Shown: positions 13,176 through 26,100, counted from the stretch's first letter. The stretch is 64,000 nt of DNA from Phoenix dactylifera (GCF_009389715.1 NC_052407.1:7784475-7848474), one strand, 5' to 3'. Numbers and translations are program-made. The notes: generated by a model not told the origin, from the sequence alone.

Positions 13176-13358
13176 AGCTGGGATCAAGCTGGGGTCGACC
13201 CCTGAAGAGCTGGGGTCGACCCCTAAAGATATGGAGTCGACCCATGAAATCAGGCAGAAAAACAGCTCTCTGGAAAGCCTGAGAGAGTCGACTCCAGGTG
13301 AGCAGGGGTCGACTCGTGCTATTAAGGGGTCGACTCCACGTGAGCAGGGGTCGACCCC
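13176..13358. repeat. Cluster of GTCGAC-centred palindromic motifs
   Basis: About seven occurrences of GTCGAC within 180 bp, several in the perfect palindrome GGGGTCGACCCC, spaced irregularly. A shorter cluster of the same motif lies at about 14428-14478, in both cases shortly after an AGAAAATTxTTGTAGA stretch. Confidence 0.85.
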
Positions 13359-13366
13359 AGGTCTGT

Positions 13367-13585
13367 GAACACAGTTAAGTTGTATGTGAACACAGTTAAC
13401 TTGTTTAGGAACACAGTTAAGTTGTCTGTGAACACAGTTAACTTGTCTAGGAACACAGTTAAGTTGTCTGTGAACACAGTTAAGTTGTTTAGGAACACAG
13501 TTATCTAAGAATACAGTTAACTTGTCTAGGAACACAGTTAAGTTGTCTGTGAACACAATTAACTTGTCTAGGAACACAGTTAACT
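13367..13585. repeat. 21-bp minisatellite with a 42-bp higher-order period
   Basis: About eleven units of GAACACAGTTAAxTTGTxTxx. Units ending GT and units ending AG mostly alternate, so the array has grown largely as 42-bp dimers. One unit is shortened. Reverse-oriented degenerate units (TTAACTGTGTTC type) occur at about 14090-14230, and a few forward ones at 14342-14400. Confidence 0.9.
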
Positions 13586-13994
13586 TTATTTTTATTTTTA
13601 TTTTATTTTTTTTCTTCTTTTTCTTTCATTTTCTTTTATTTTCTTTTCTTTTTCTTTTTTTTTTCTTCTCTTCTTCCCTTCTCCTTCTTTCTTCTTCCTT
13701 CTCCTCTCGCGAGGCCGGCAGCTACGGAAGGGGGTCGGACGGTGGCGGCCACAGGATGGGGCCACCGGGGGGGCAGCGGCTCCTCTTCTTTGGCACCTCC
13801 CCACCGTGGGGGCGGAGGTATTTCCGGCGGCGCGGAAGGGGGCAGCGGGTGCGGGAGGGGGCGGGCTGTGGCCGGCGGCAGGCGCGGGAGGGGGTAGGCC
13901 GTGGCTGGCGGCTGCCTTTTTCTTCTCCTTCTTCGGTGGGAATGGGAGAGGCGGGGGCATTTTGGTCCCATAAAGCAATGTTGAAATATATATG

Positions 13995-14017
13995 GACCGG
14001 TTGTTAAACAACCGGTC
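13995..14017. repeat. Perfect 23-nt inverted repeat
   Basis: GACCGGTTGTT and AACAACCGGTC flank a single A. The left arm is the same GACCGGTTGTT found inside both 92-bp direct repeats. Confidence 0.9.
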
Positions 14018-15016
14018 AACAGGGATTTAATGTTAAAGTTCGGTCAATAAATGGACCGCTGAGCAAGTTCCCCAATTTTCTAATAATACTTAACTGTGTG
14101 CACAGTCGAAATAACTGTGTTCTGGGGTAGAATAAGTGTGTTCCGGGATGATTTAAATATGTTCCAAGCTTATTTAACTGTGTGTCAGGTTAGATTAAGT
14201 GTATTCCAAACTTATTTAATTGTTCCAAGCTTATTTAACTTTATTTTTATTTTTTCCTTTTTTTCTTTTTTTTTTCTTTTTTTTTTGTTCTCTTCTTCCC
14301 TTCTTCTTCTTTCTTCTTTTTTCTCCTTCCGCGAGCTGGCGGCACACAGTTAAGTTGTCTGCGAACACAGTTAACAGGACTGTGCACACAGTTAAGTGTT
14401 CTTAGAAAATTGTTGTAGAAGTGAGCGAGTCGACCCAAGATTCTCACGAGTCGACCCCAGCAGAGCAGGAGTCGACCCCAGTTCAAACTTTTTCTTTTCT
14501 TTTTCTTTTTTTTCTTCTCTTCTTCCCTTCTTTTTCTTTCTTCTCTTTCTGCGAGGCCGGCGGCGCCGGAAAGGGGCTGGGCCACGGCGGACGCTGGAGG
14601 AGGGCGGGCCGTGGCCGGCGACAGCCGCAGGATGCGGGACGGCGCCCTTCTTCCTCTTCTTCGGCACCTTCCCACCATGGGGGCGGGGGCGGAGGCATTC
14701 CCGGCGGCGCGGCCGCGGGAGGGGGCTCGGGAGGAGGCGAGCCGGGCCGGAGGCGGCCGCGGGAGGGGGCAGGCCGCGGTCGGCAGCAGCCGCGGCTCGG
14801 AGATTACAGTTCGGAAAGTCTCTGAAATTTTTCTTCTTCGGAAGGATGGGAGATCATGAGGGAAGGGGCATTTTCGGTATCTTATTTCAAAATAAAAGGG
14901 GCTCAGGGACCGGGAATTACAGTTTGGAAAGTTTCTGGACCGGTTGTTTTAGATTTAATTAACAAGGACTTTTTGTTACAGTGGAGTCTTTAGAGGGATG
15001 GAAAAGTAAATTCCCC

Positions 15017-16472
15017 TAAATATTAACTCTCTCGTATTGTATTTTCTGGTACTTCTCTGCAGCTATCTCGGTCCCCCCTCTCTCTCTCTCTTTGGACCCT
15101 ACGAAGACCACCTTTGTCTCTCTATTCGGGCGAATACCACAGTCTCTTCCTCTCTCTCTCTGTCTGTCCCTCGATTTGCTCTAATAGAGATCCCAAACTA
15201 ATATTTTTGCAACTGTATGCATGTCGGCCTCCACTTGATCATTCTTTGCTAAGCATCACTGAATCCCACCATTAACAACCCCTGTTGTGCTATCTTGTGC
15301 TATCTAGTCCCATAGTTGGGATAAAACTCAACCTTCCTATTGGGTAAATTTTGAAGAATAGCTTAAAGTAGGAGGTAGAATTCTAAGGTGATGGTTGGGC
15401 TCAGGATGTATTCCTAGATCTGGGCTCTAAGGTCACCATCCCTGGTCTAGAAGGATCCTAGGTTGTAGATTCTGAGAGGATATTGCCACCCAAGTGGGAC
15501 CTTCCATATGTTTAATTTCATGTTGTAGATCCTAGGTTGAACCGGAGCTGTTGTACTTTAGGGTTTTAGTGGGGAGCCTAATGTTTTAGTGCATTTGTTT
15601 AATTTCATGTGTAGCCTTGCTGAGAGGAACTTCTGGATCCATTCATTTAGATTAGTAAGCACCTCTACTCTTAGAGTTTTTACCGTGCATTTCATATGAT
15701 CTGATTTGAAATCTATTTTGCATGGTTTTTTACGTACGTGTTTAGAAAATAGCCATAATATATTGAATTTATGAAAAATATTTATGTATATGTTATATTT
15801 AAATTAAACATCACATTTGCTTGCATGAAAAATGATTTGAAATATGGATCAAGCATGAGTATATTGTTAAACTTCCACGCATCAAAGGGGAAGATGGAAT
15901 TGTATAAATTGATTTGTTAAATATTGTTGAAAGTTCATGGACAATGAAAGTTTTATGATCCATATATGTCGAAATATTGGTTTTATAGTAAAATTAAATG
16001 CTTACAATCTAGTCTAACTATGATTCAAACCTAGCCAGTTGGGCTGTTTGTTGGAAATTTATGTTCAAAAAACTAGTTTCTTCCAAGCCTAGCTAGTTAA
16101 GGCTGATCGGCGAAAACTTTATGTTCGGAGCTTTATGGTCATCAAGGTCCAATAATCATTCTTAAGTCCACCGGTACATGCATGGATCAAATGGATGAAC
16201 TTGGCGAGTAACGGACAAAGGAAACTTGACCAAGAATAATCCGGATGCCTCTTTTAGATTCTCATCTACTCGATAAGCCATGAAGATCGGGATAATGTGG
16301 GCCACACGATATCAGGGTGCAGCCACTTAACGAGCACCACATGTCAGATAAACGATCATTTTCCTCCAGAGTGTTCCCACACCTATATCTGGGAGGACAT
16401 GGGAAATATAGGGGAGGAGATAGAAGAAGGAAACAGCGAGGGAGAAAAAGAGGAAGAGAGAACAATAGCCAA
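15017..16472. other. Upstream region of PsbR
   Basis: No gene recognised. CT-rich DNA at about 15070-15170 is followed by AT-rich sequence. Near the gene, a CTATATCT TATA-like element at 16383-16390 is about 85 bp before the start codon, and AGATAA (I-box-like) and CACATG motifs lie 35-45 bp further up, as in many light-driven promoters. The promoter elements are inferred. Confidence 0.35.
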
Positions 16473-18206
16473 ATGGCTGCCTCTGTCATGTCTTCATTGG
16501 CTTTGAAACCAGCTCCAGTTTTAGAGAGGTCACAGGTTAGAGGCCTCCCATCCTTGGCAAGGTCCTCTTCTTCTCTGAGAGTCAGGGCCAGCGCTGGCAA
16601 GAAGATCAAGACAGCAACACCCTATGGTTAGTAGTTGTAATGGCAGTTCAAGATTAAGCCATGCTCTTTTATCTAAGTTACCATCATAGATTGGCATGAA
16701 CACACTCACTTGGATGGATAACTTTCAGGTCACTTGCACTGTTGCATACATATAGAGTCTTTCAAGGAACATTCACTATTTACTGCACCATCAACTTTTG
16801 GAGAAGGAAAGCTTTCACAAAAGGCACCTTTAGCAGTCTACTGTTTATCATAAAGAAATATGAGGACAACATGGAGAGAAACGTAAAGTTGACAAACTGC
16901 AGCAGAAGTTTAAGAATACCCTTAAGCCGATGCACATGAATCGATATTGTTCATTCTTTTATTAATTAATAGTGCAGCATTTACTAGCAGTAGGATCAGA
17001 TTGCTTTGTTTATATACAACTTGCTTGGCCGCAAACTCCTGACTACTTTTTTAAGTTATAACATACAAGGAATTATATCAAGGCTGGATATAAAAGGTAT
17101 ATACAGAAACATAAGATAGAAGGCAGGCAGCTCGGAAAAAAATTAAGGAAAACATTAGTAAAATTGTGAAGGACAATTCATAAAATTTTATATAGCACAA
17201 ATTGGTTCATCTCGTATCAATTCACCCTCTGTCTTTCCACAAACAAGTCGATAATCAGATTTGTAAAAAAAAAAAATTCTAACCGTTCATGAGAAGGAAG
17301 GCTATAATTACTGTTCTCTTGGTGACTAGGAGTACCATAATTTGTTTGCTCAAAAAGGAATGCCATAATTTTTAGGTCCAGGAGGAGGGATGAACTTACC
17401 AGATGGATTAGATGCATCCGGGAGAAGGGCCAAGGTAAAAATTTCCCTCTTATTTACCACCCATCACTCCTTGTTACAGACATGCATATATATAAAGTAA
17501 TGATGCCTTTGTCTGCTAAGATATAGTTTCTTGTAGAGTAGATACAAATTTTGTTTCATTTTACTTATTTTTATTTACATACACTCAGGGGAAGGGTGTC
17601 TATCAGTTTGCGGACAAGTATGGTGCAAATGTTGATGGTTACAGGTAGAAATTTGCCTAGCAAATTGGTCTTTCTTTTGGTTCAACTAAAATCAGTTTGT
17701 CAATATTGTGGAAGATAAAAGTAGCAATATCAAGAAGCAAAGGCACAGACAACAAGGGTGTCATTGGAAAATCCTTTCACTGCATCCATTGACTTGAACT
17801 AGCTCTGTGGGAGGGGATGGTATCTTTGCTGGAGAATGTTTCAGTTTGTAGAAGTCATTCTCTTAAGCAGACTTTGTAGATCGCTAAAATGGACAGACAA
17901 GCATAGTTTTTTCTCTATTATGGAGATATGTTTGTTTTAGGTAGGTATCTATGGTCTTGCAACAATGAGAGATTAACTGTGCATTTGGTTGGGGTTATAA
18001 GAGAGAGGATAGATAGCCCCATCAACCGTTTGATTCAAAAAATCTTAGGAAGGATAGAAAAAAAAAAAAGAGTTTGCACATCCATCCTAGCCCACCAATT
18101 TGCATCTTCTTAAATTGAAAGGATGCGGGAAAGGATTAATGGAGTACATGAAGGGTGGGTTTCTACATTGATAAAAAATATCCCTCATTAATTTTTTGAC
18201 AATATC

Positions 18207-18249
<43 letters not shown>

Positions 18250-19160
18250 TATACTGTTAACCCAATACTCCATATTTATAAGTAAATAATTAGAATTTTC
18301 TTCTTTTTTCTATTTTTATTCCCTATTTTTAAGTTAACTATTTATATAAATTAACTAACTATTCAAATAAAATTATAAATTAATTAGTTATTTAAATAAT
18401 TAATATATATAAATTAATTCATATATAACTAATGTATATTTATATAAAATATTTATAATTATAAATTATTAAGGTTATAAGTTTTTACATTATCCTACTT
18501 ATTTAGTATAAATAAATGTTATAAATGGAAAATAATAATATTTTTTATTAAAAGGTAGTTTGGTAAAATGTTGTACAAATAGCACCGATCTCTTCTTCCA
18601 TTCCTCCTACAACAAACGGAAGAGGGAATCATTCCATCCTTCTATGTTCACCAAACATTTGAGAGAATAATTGGAAGACCCATCCATCCTCTCTCTCATC
18701 CATTCTTCCTCTCATATTTTTCCTTCCTCCAATCCATCCTCCGTACTAAACTGAGGGTAAATGTAAATAATAATAATCATATGAACTTAAAAAGCTTGTG
18801 TACTGTTATCGGAAAACTTCTATGTGAAGATAACACTCTCTTTGGTTGATGCAGCCCAATTTATTCACCAGAAGAATGGTCTCCAAGTGGTGACGTCTAT
18901 GTTGGAGGTAAGCAGCAAACTTATGTGAAAGGAGAAAAAACAATCAGAGTTTTAATTAAAAAGTTCGCCACAATTTTGCATTCTATATATTTGAAAATGT
19001 ATTATAATCTTTTAACTCTTGAAGCTTCTCGTGAATCTAATTTGACTAAAATTATGATGATGCAGGAACCACAGGACTGTTAATATGGGCTGTTACTCTT
19101 GCTGGACTACTACTAGGAGGTGCTCTTCTTGTGTACACCACCAGTGCTTTAGCTCAGTAG
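16473..19160 (+). CDS. PSBR: Photosystem II 10 kDa protein PsbR, five exons
   Basis: Exons at 16473-16626, 17376-17434, 17589-17644, 18855-18907 and 19066-19160 join with GT-AG borders and consistent phase to a 138-residue protein, the usual PsbR precursor length. Exon 1 gives a chloroplast transit peptide ([20 protein letters not shown] and on to [11 protein letters not shown]). Exon 2 gives [20 protein letters not shown], exon 3 the conserved KYGANVDGY, and exon 4 [17 protein letters not shown]. Exon 5 carries the single membrane span ([20 protein letters not shown]) and ends in SALAQ. PsbR is a nuclear-encoded thylakoid lumen-facing subunit that helps hold the oxygen-evolving complex to photosystem II. 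The intron between exons 3 and 4 is long (1.2 kb) and contains a TA microsatellite. I see no defect in the coding sequence. Confidence 0.96.
18210..18246. repeat. (TA)n microsatellite in a PsbR intron
   Basis: About 18 perfect TA units, inside a very AT-rich stretch (to about 18560), between PsbR exons 3 and 4. Confidence 0.95.
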
Positions 19161-22100
19161 AGCTGCAGCAGAGTTATCCTCCTGCGTCGCCATTAAGTTT
19201 CTTCGGAATGTCTCATAAATGCAGTCCCCTTATGGTTAAAGCATGCCCCAGGGATCACTATTCATGGACAATAACATGGTTGTAACGAAGTTGCTAAGGT
19301 GTAGATATAAATAATATATAAATCTAGCACAAATGCTTGCGCTCATCGATTTGACGTCGCCGATGAGATTCTTGCAGTTGGGTTGTGACACACACTGGGC
19401 CACATTTAAGGATCCTATAGTCAACAATCTCCTTATAGATTGCTGAGAAGTACATTGCATGGTCTGCAAAACTGATCATTGTTTGCAATTGGTGTAGTCA
19501 TTCTAGTGCGAAAATGAGTCTGCAGGTGAAAATATGGACGTATAGAAACAAAATGAATCCCCCCTAAGAGACTACAGAGAAAAACCATTCCAAAACATAT
19601 AAAATGGTCATAAAATCACCACAAAACTTGTTATACAGCATAATCCTGACACTGTAAAAGAGTAGCTTACTTTTGCAGTTCTTCAAGTACCATAATGAAT
19701 CTTTTAAGATTACTTTCTTATATCAAATTAGACCATGCTAAATTTCTAATAGAAAATCATAATATTGCTAGAGTCTGAAGAGTCTAAAGGGGTGCTAACA
19801 CTCCCTTAAACTTATTTAGATTAAGAACATGATATACCAAATAAATCTCATACAATTTCACAAGAAGGCCACAGTAGCACCTAATCCGTACCATTTTTTT
19901 GTCAAAAAAATAATGTTATATCTAAAATATTTAATAGTAGCCATGTGCATTTGCACGTGCATTATAAGAAGTATTGTATAAATAAATCAAACCAAATATA
20001 TATTGGACAAAACTATGTAAACTTGATTGCTATCTACAATTGTTATAAAATGGCAATCCAAGATGTGAAACGAGGCACATACATGGCATGCCACCATGTA
20101 ATGCTTGTTCTTTATGCAGTAATGCAATGGTTGTCCTCATTGAAATATCCACATTTGCAAATGGTTAGCAGGTATACCAGATCCACTCCAGTTTATGTTT
20201 TTATGATCTGAACAGACTTTCCAACAATAGAACAAGCAATCTGAAAAATGTTGCAGCAACAACAAGGACATATGCATCGGCTTGCGAGCTAAGGAGTCAA
20301 TCAAGACGATGTCTCAAACTGATATGACCTTATAATACCATAAGAAAGCAGGAGATGCAGGATTTGGTTCCTTCCAGAATATGGTTTAAAAAAAAAATCA
20401 GTTTCAGTTGTCTCAGGAAAAAAGACAACATTCTTCACTGCCATTCTGAAGTCAAAAGACTCGATAATCATATATAAGTCAAAAATCATTCTCTAGTATT
20501 GTTTGAGAATAATGGTGAGACTACCACCAGCCATTTCGTAGGTTGATGGAAGAATAACTCATGTCAAATCAAGGAACACCTCCAAAGCTCGAACATGGAA
20601 CCTCCTCCCAATGGAAGATGGGTGCAACAACTGAGTTATAACCCTATTTGCCTCGAGTACTTTCAGTAAGAGAAAATATTTAATGTCAACAATTATCTGA
20701 GAACTGAGAATGATTGAAGAAGCCAGAAAGTGCTGGAGCTTCCTGGCAAACATGGGCTGCTTCCACATTTCAAACAATCAGAAGATTAATAGAGAACCAA
20801 GTTAAGACAGAAGATCAATAAAGATCAGAAAGATAAGGCGCACCCAAAAGATTGCTTGAAAGATACTGGTTAATTGATCAAGAGCCCTCAATTGAAGCGA
20901 CTTTTACATAAGGAAAATGATGTCTCATTTCCAGCAAGATGAGTGAAAGCCTTTTCCTGTATAGCTCAACCTTCATTAAAACTTTTGGCATGGTGAGATT
21001 AATGTGGAGTCTTCTATATAAGAAAGAGGGTTCATGAACTTTTACCTGATCAAGAAATGTGAAAAACAAAAAGAAAAAAATATTTGACTTTGTAAAACAA
21101 AATGGAAACCAAAGTCCTAGAATACGAAAGTAATAGGCACGATGATGGTTTGTGTTCTTACATTTTATCAGAATGGACCATAAAGAATAGGCATTTTAAC
21201 TCAATGACACATAAGGAAATAATCTAGGCAAAATTCTGGGGAGAATACTCACATCTAAAGAGAGAAGCACTCACTTATTGTTACCAAAGATACACTAAAT
21301 TTCAATAATATTCGGTCTCCTGCTTGAACTACATGTCTTTCTTCCTGCCTCTAATTCCCTTTAGCCTATGGAAAGAAAGCAAATTAAACTAAACACTTGT
21401 GAATTAAATGGAAAGAATGTAGATACACAAATTCACAAACATGCTCTAAGCAATGGAGATGTTTAAAACAAGCACAGCCAGCTAATCTTAAGTGTTCCTT
21501 CAGTTCTCAGTTCCTTTAGATGATCAAATTTCATATCCTGGAGCCACATTATCCAGATCAATTAGCGATCATGTAGGCAAGAATATGACACGTTTTAGCA
21601 GGTATTCTGACGGAACACTTGGCACAATTTTTTCCTATGCTCCAGAAAAGAAAAATGTGCAAATATACCTTTGCCAACCTTGACTAATGGGCTTTATCTC
21701 ATCTATACAGTAGATTATACTGATTACAGTATGATCCATCAGAGTATGAGGGCATTCTATAACCAGCTTTCAACTTGACAACAACCCAATAAGTGGGTTC
21801 CCACTTTTTGTCCAATGCACTCCAGCTATAAGGCCTGTTAGTGGATAATGAGACTTACATTGTTGATGACTCAGCTTGCATGCATTTGTAAACATTTAAA
21901 TCAAGAATTTGTTATTAATCAGCACATGTAATGAGAACTACTACTGAAGAGAAACATCAGCAAGCAGCCAGATGCATGAAAGCAACAGAAAACAATCAAG
22001 ATATTACAAGTTTCTTTTTTTATTTATTTATTGTTAGTAAATTACGGGATAACAATATAATGGTAGTTCTACCATGAGTGGAATGGAAGATACTATTATG

Positions 22101-23168
22101 AAAGCAAATATCAACGCAGCCTTTTCTTTTATCATGTTTAAACAACATGTTCATTCCATGAATGTTGAAATCCAAAAAATGGAAGCAGGCCAACTCCCTG
22201 TTTTGTTGAAGCCTATGTGCTCCATATCATTTCCTGAAAGTGAGGTGCTTAAGATTTACTAGGGGTCAGAATTAAGTAATTAAGGCAACCACAGTCTCAT
22301 TTTAGCTATCGACTTTCATATTACAGTCACTATAAAAGAGGAGCAGAAAGAGAACAATTGTCACATATCAAAATTATATGCACATATAAATTACAGCATT
22401 TTGCAATCATCTGCTAATGAAAACACCATGGCAACGAAAACATTTTTTGGTTAATGGTTGATGAAATCACAGCCATCCATCAAGTACTTCTTGGATAAGA
22501 GAAGTAACACAAAGTGAAATATTAAATTAGCAGTTTCTACACAATAGTATCCTCCCACCTGGTTGAGCTCATCTTATTTCTTCAGTTTATTCAGTCTTTC
22601 TTTTTCGAGGAAATGTAGGGGCTACAAGCCCAGCTTTTTTATGGAGACAGGAAACTTAGAGGTGGAATTAATTATAACAAGTGCAGAGTGAATAAAGATA
22701 CAGGAAGATAGAACAGGAAACATATCATCTGATTTCTTCAGTCTTTCTCATAGGAGCAAATAGTTTATTGTTCACTTGTGCATCCAAAAGCACACAACCT
22801 GGGGTTCAAAGAATCTCAACCAGTTTCTAAACCAAGTCCATGGCTCAATATTATTGAATTAAATTAACCAAGTATACCAATTGAGAATCCAGTGCAGACC
22901 CCAGCATGCATCTCAAGCCCCCTGCAGTAAAAGAGGGATGCCGTACCACCTCACATGGAATGTAAACATAAGTTTTCAGGCATTCCTTGATAGAATGGAG
23001 TTCAAAGGGCAATAGTACATGGATATTGTTTGTAATTGCACCAAGACAACAGGTTGCGGAATTCCTGGTCATAATGGAGAACTGTGTGCAAGTAGTGACT
23101 CTAAACAAACAACACATCAAACCATCTTACATAAGTACTGACTGCAACAAACTGTAAATCCATTCATC
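19161..23168. other. Intergenic stretch between two convergent genes
   Basis: Contains the 3' untranslated regions of PsbR (from the left) and of the VTC2-like gene (from the right). Short open frames, such as 20559-20777 and 20878-21069 on the minus strand, show no domain that I recognise and no splice logic linking them. Confidence 0.5.
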
Positions 23169-26100
23169 TCAAAGAGTGAGTTTATTTGCAATATTGCAGC
23201 AAAGCTGCTTCAGGGCTTGGAAGCTGTCGTCATCAAGTGAAATGGAAGCCATACGCTTCAATATTTCCACCTCAGAGACACTATCGAAATCAGATTTTGT
23301 GTGGTAAACAAAGTAGCCCCCACATTCCCAAGCAGAAAGATGGCACCCCATCAGCACTTTATGGACCTGTTTACACACACAAACAGTTATTTACTATTCA
23401 ACATTAAGAAACAGATATTGGTTATTATCTTACCAGGATCACATAAAACAAGGCCTAATTTCACAAGTGACAGCAGATGGAGGGTTCTGATGACATCAAG
23501 GAAGCCAACTAACAAGAATTAGACTTTTAAATTTCACAAACTCCTGTAATCTAACTTCTTTGAATGAAACAGCCAGCTACTTTGGAATATAGGATCAGGG
23601 CTGAACAATCTCTATTTAGGAGGGGGCCCTGACAAAAAGGTGGCCAATTTTGCATAGACATGGATATGAGAACTGGATTCCAGCACGTGTTCAAGTATCT
23701 AACTCAACAAGAGGGGAAAAAAAGAGATACAGAGATACATAGAACCAAGGTCCGCCGTACCGGTACCGGTCGGCGTACCGGTACCGGTCGGCGTACCGGT
23801 AGCGGCCCGGACCGGTCCCGTACCGGTCCGAACCGGTTTCATACCGATCCGAACCGGTTCCGTACCGGTTCTCCAACAATAAACTACCGGTACCAGATTC
23901 CACGCTGATCCGGTACCGGTCCCAGGCCGGACCGGTACGGCAGGCCATGCATAGAACAATAATTTCAATTAAACCATATATTTATTTGTCAATATTGTAT
24001 AAAAGAAAATATTAGAATATATATTGTTAAGGTCCTTCACCATAAATAGGCCTGTCAACGAGCCGAGCCGAGCCCGAGCTTGAGAAGGCTCGGGCTCGGC
24101 TCGTTTCACAGAACTCGGGCTCGGGCTCGGTACCGAGCTCTGTATTGAGCTTGAGCTCGGGCTTGTTTGGTAAAAGAAAAGCTCGGGCTTGGGCTCGTAA
24201 AGCTCGTTTCGAGCTCGAGCTCGAGCCCCATAACAAAAATCTACATTAAATACCACAAATGAGGCTCTTACATCATTAAAATGAGGCCCATTTTCTTGGT
24301 CTCACTGTTGTGGCTCGAGCTCGTTTGGGCTCGTGAGCTACTCGGGCTCGAGCTCGAATTTAAACGAGCCTCATTTTAGGCTCGGGCTCGAGCTCGTTTG
24401 ACTAACGAGCCGAGCTCGAGCCGAGCTTTTAACGGGCCAAGCCCGAGCCGAGCCCAAGCAGCTCGGCTCGTTAACAGGCCTAACCATAAAAACTCGCTAA
24501 TTTTGAGAGATACAAGAAAAAGGATATTTTGCAAATTTATTTCAATATCTACATCTTTGACCAATCTCGATAAAAGGCAAAAAAGGTCACTTTCAAGTTT
24601 CAACAATAACATGGTGGGTTGAATTGATTATTGAAAGAGTCAAAATTATATATCTATTTGTAAAAGCTGGAAAAAGAAGCTAAGCATCTAAGTATAAGCA
24701 TCCAAGCATTTGATGCGTATCCAATTCAGATACGTATCTGACACATATTCTTGGACCCAAACAGGAGTGTCCATGTAACATAGGAGATGGTTATCACCAA
24801 CAAAACAGTCATTGGTTCCAAAAAGGCCTCAAAGAACCAGTAAGAACTTGAAGTATTGAAGCTATTTAACTAGATCTCTTCTTGATAGTACAAGTTGTTA
24901 ATGATTCCATGTGCAACATATTCCTTGAAGCATTCCATGGTGACAATGTTGAGATATAGTTTATCTAAAGAACAAGAGAGTACCTATATTTCATTTCAGT
25001 GTTATTATCTTTTCTCCAACAGACTAAAAATAATAATAATAACCACTTTTTGAACTTGGTTGTAGGCGGCAATCATTTCGTTTTACCTTGTTTTCACTCA
25101 ATCAAATTAAAGCATGTCTAGCTCACGGAAGATAATGTAAGAGTAGCACAAAATTCCAAAAAAGTGGATGGACTCGGAAACCATGTTTACCTGAGGAAAC
25201 AAGAATATTTTTGCGCCACAATCAGAGATCAGCAGATTAAATGCAGCATCATGGTTATGCAAGGTGGAACATATTTCTGCTACTACATCAGCTAGTGCTT
25301 TCAAGTTCTTGCTTATGAAAACTAAGGCCTTTAGAGGATAATGTGCAACTTCACAGATACATATCCCTGTTGTGAGCAGATCACCATATACAGGGACGGT
25401 CGGAAGAACCTCCACAGGTAAAGGGTTCGCAAAGTAACTAGCCTGCACAAAAAATGGAAGGAAAATGTTAGTTGACCAGTTATTATATTTTTACTACAAT
25501 CTTTGTCTGAAAAATTCAGACCATCCTGCTTGTCAGTGGTGTTGGCCAACCTTTATTTTGCAAACAATATGCATAGCATTTTGAATATTTCTCTATGTTT
25601 GGTATTAAAAACTCAACAGAGGCGGCAAAGTTTTTAAAAATGATAGGGCAAAGGGTGAACACAGTATGTATAAAGCACCGATCAGTGTTAGAGCTCAGAA
25701 ATTACTATATACTACAAAGCACAACATGTTATTCAAATATAGGTGATTACTTAAAAGGAAAAAAAGAAGAGAGACAATATAATGCAGTAAAACCACCTAT
25801 GTGAGAACCCTTGCAAGAACATCTAAAAGTGGCAACATCCTTCCACCTGTGCTGAAGAGACATAGCATCCATACATAACATAATGATACATTCATACTGT
25901 GAAAAAGTAACAGGGTAACATACCGCTTGATATAATAAAATTAGAAATTGCTAGTCTATATTACATTCAGGAACGTACTGAAAAAAACTTTGTCAAAAGA
26001 CTGAATAGGATGGTAACAACAGGTGTCTCAAAGAAAGATCCTTACCATCAAGGCACGTATAAGGGACTCAATGGTAATATAAATAACGAATATTTTTCCT

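Larger units (their letters stand above)
13058..15016. repeat. Composite nested-repeat block bounded by 92-bp direct repeats
   Basis: A 92-bp sequence starting TGGAAAGTTTCTGGACCGG occurs at 13058-13149 and again at 14925-15016, with one difference. Between the copies lie a cluster of GTCGAC-centred motifs, a 21-bp array, a reversed and degenerate version of that array (about 14090-14230), and three copies of a polypyrimidine tract ending in a GC-rich GCGAGxxGGC motif (about 13580-13727, 14228-14345, 14485-14570). Two longer GC-rich modules (about 13700-14060 and 14540-14980) also resemble each other. No coding domain is visible; the open frames here are products of low complexity. TG...CA ends, a primer-binding site and a target duplication are all absent, so I do not call it an LTR element. 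Confidence 0.75.

Noticed and set aside
13367-13585. Regularly spaced repeats that could look like a CRISPR array
   Set aside because: Units are contiguous, with no unique spacers, and the host is a plant nucleus; it is a minisatellite.
13522-14962. Long open frames of up to 188 codons on both strands
   Set aside because: They are produced by polypyrimidine tracts and GC-rich repeats (runs of Phe/Ser or Lys/Arg/Glu); no stable coding signal.
13058-15016. 92-bp direct repeats as LTRs of a TRIM
   Set aside because: No TG...CA ends, no primer-binding site after the left copy, no purine tract before the right copy, and no target duplication.
20559-21069. Two minus-strand open frames as exons of a gene between PsbR and the VTC2-like gene
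   Set aside because: No protein similarity, no convincing splice sites and no start context; left as intergenic.
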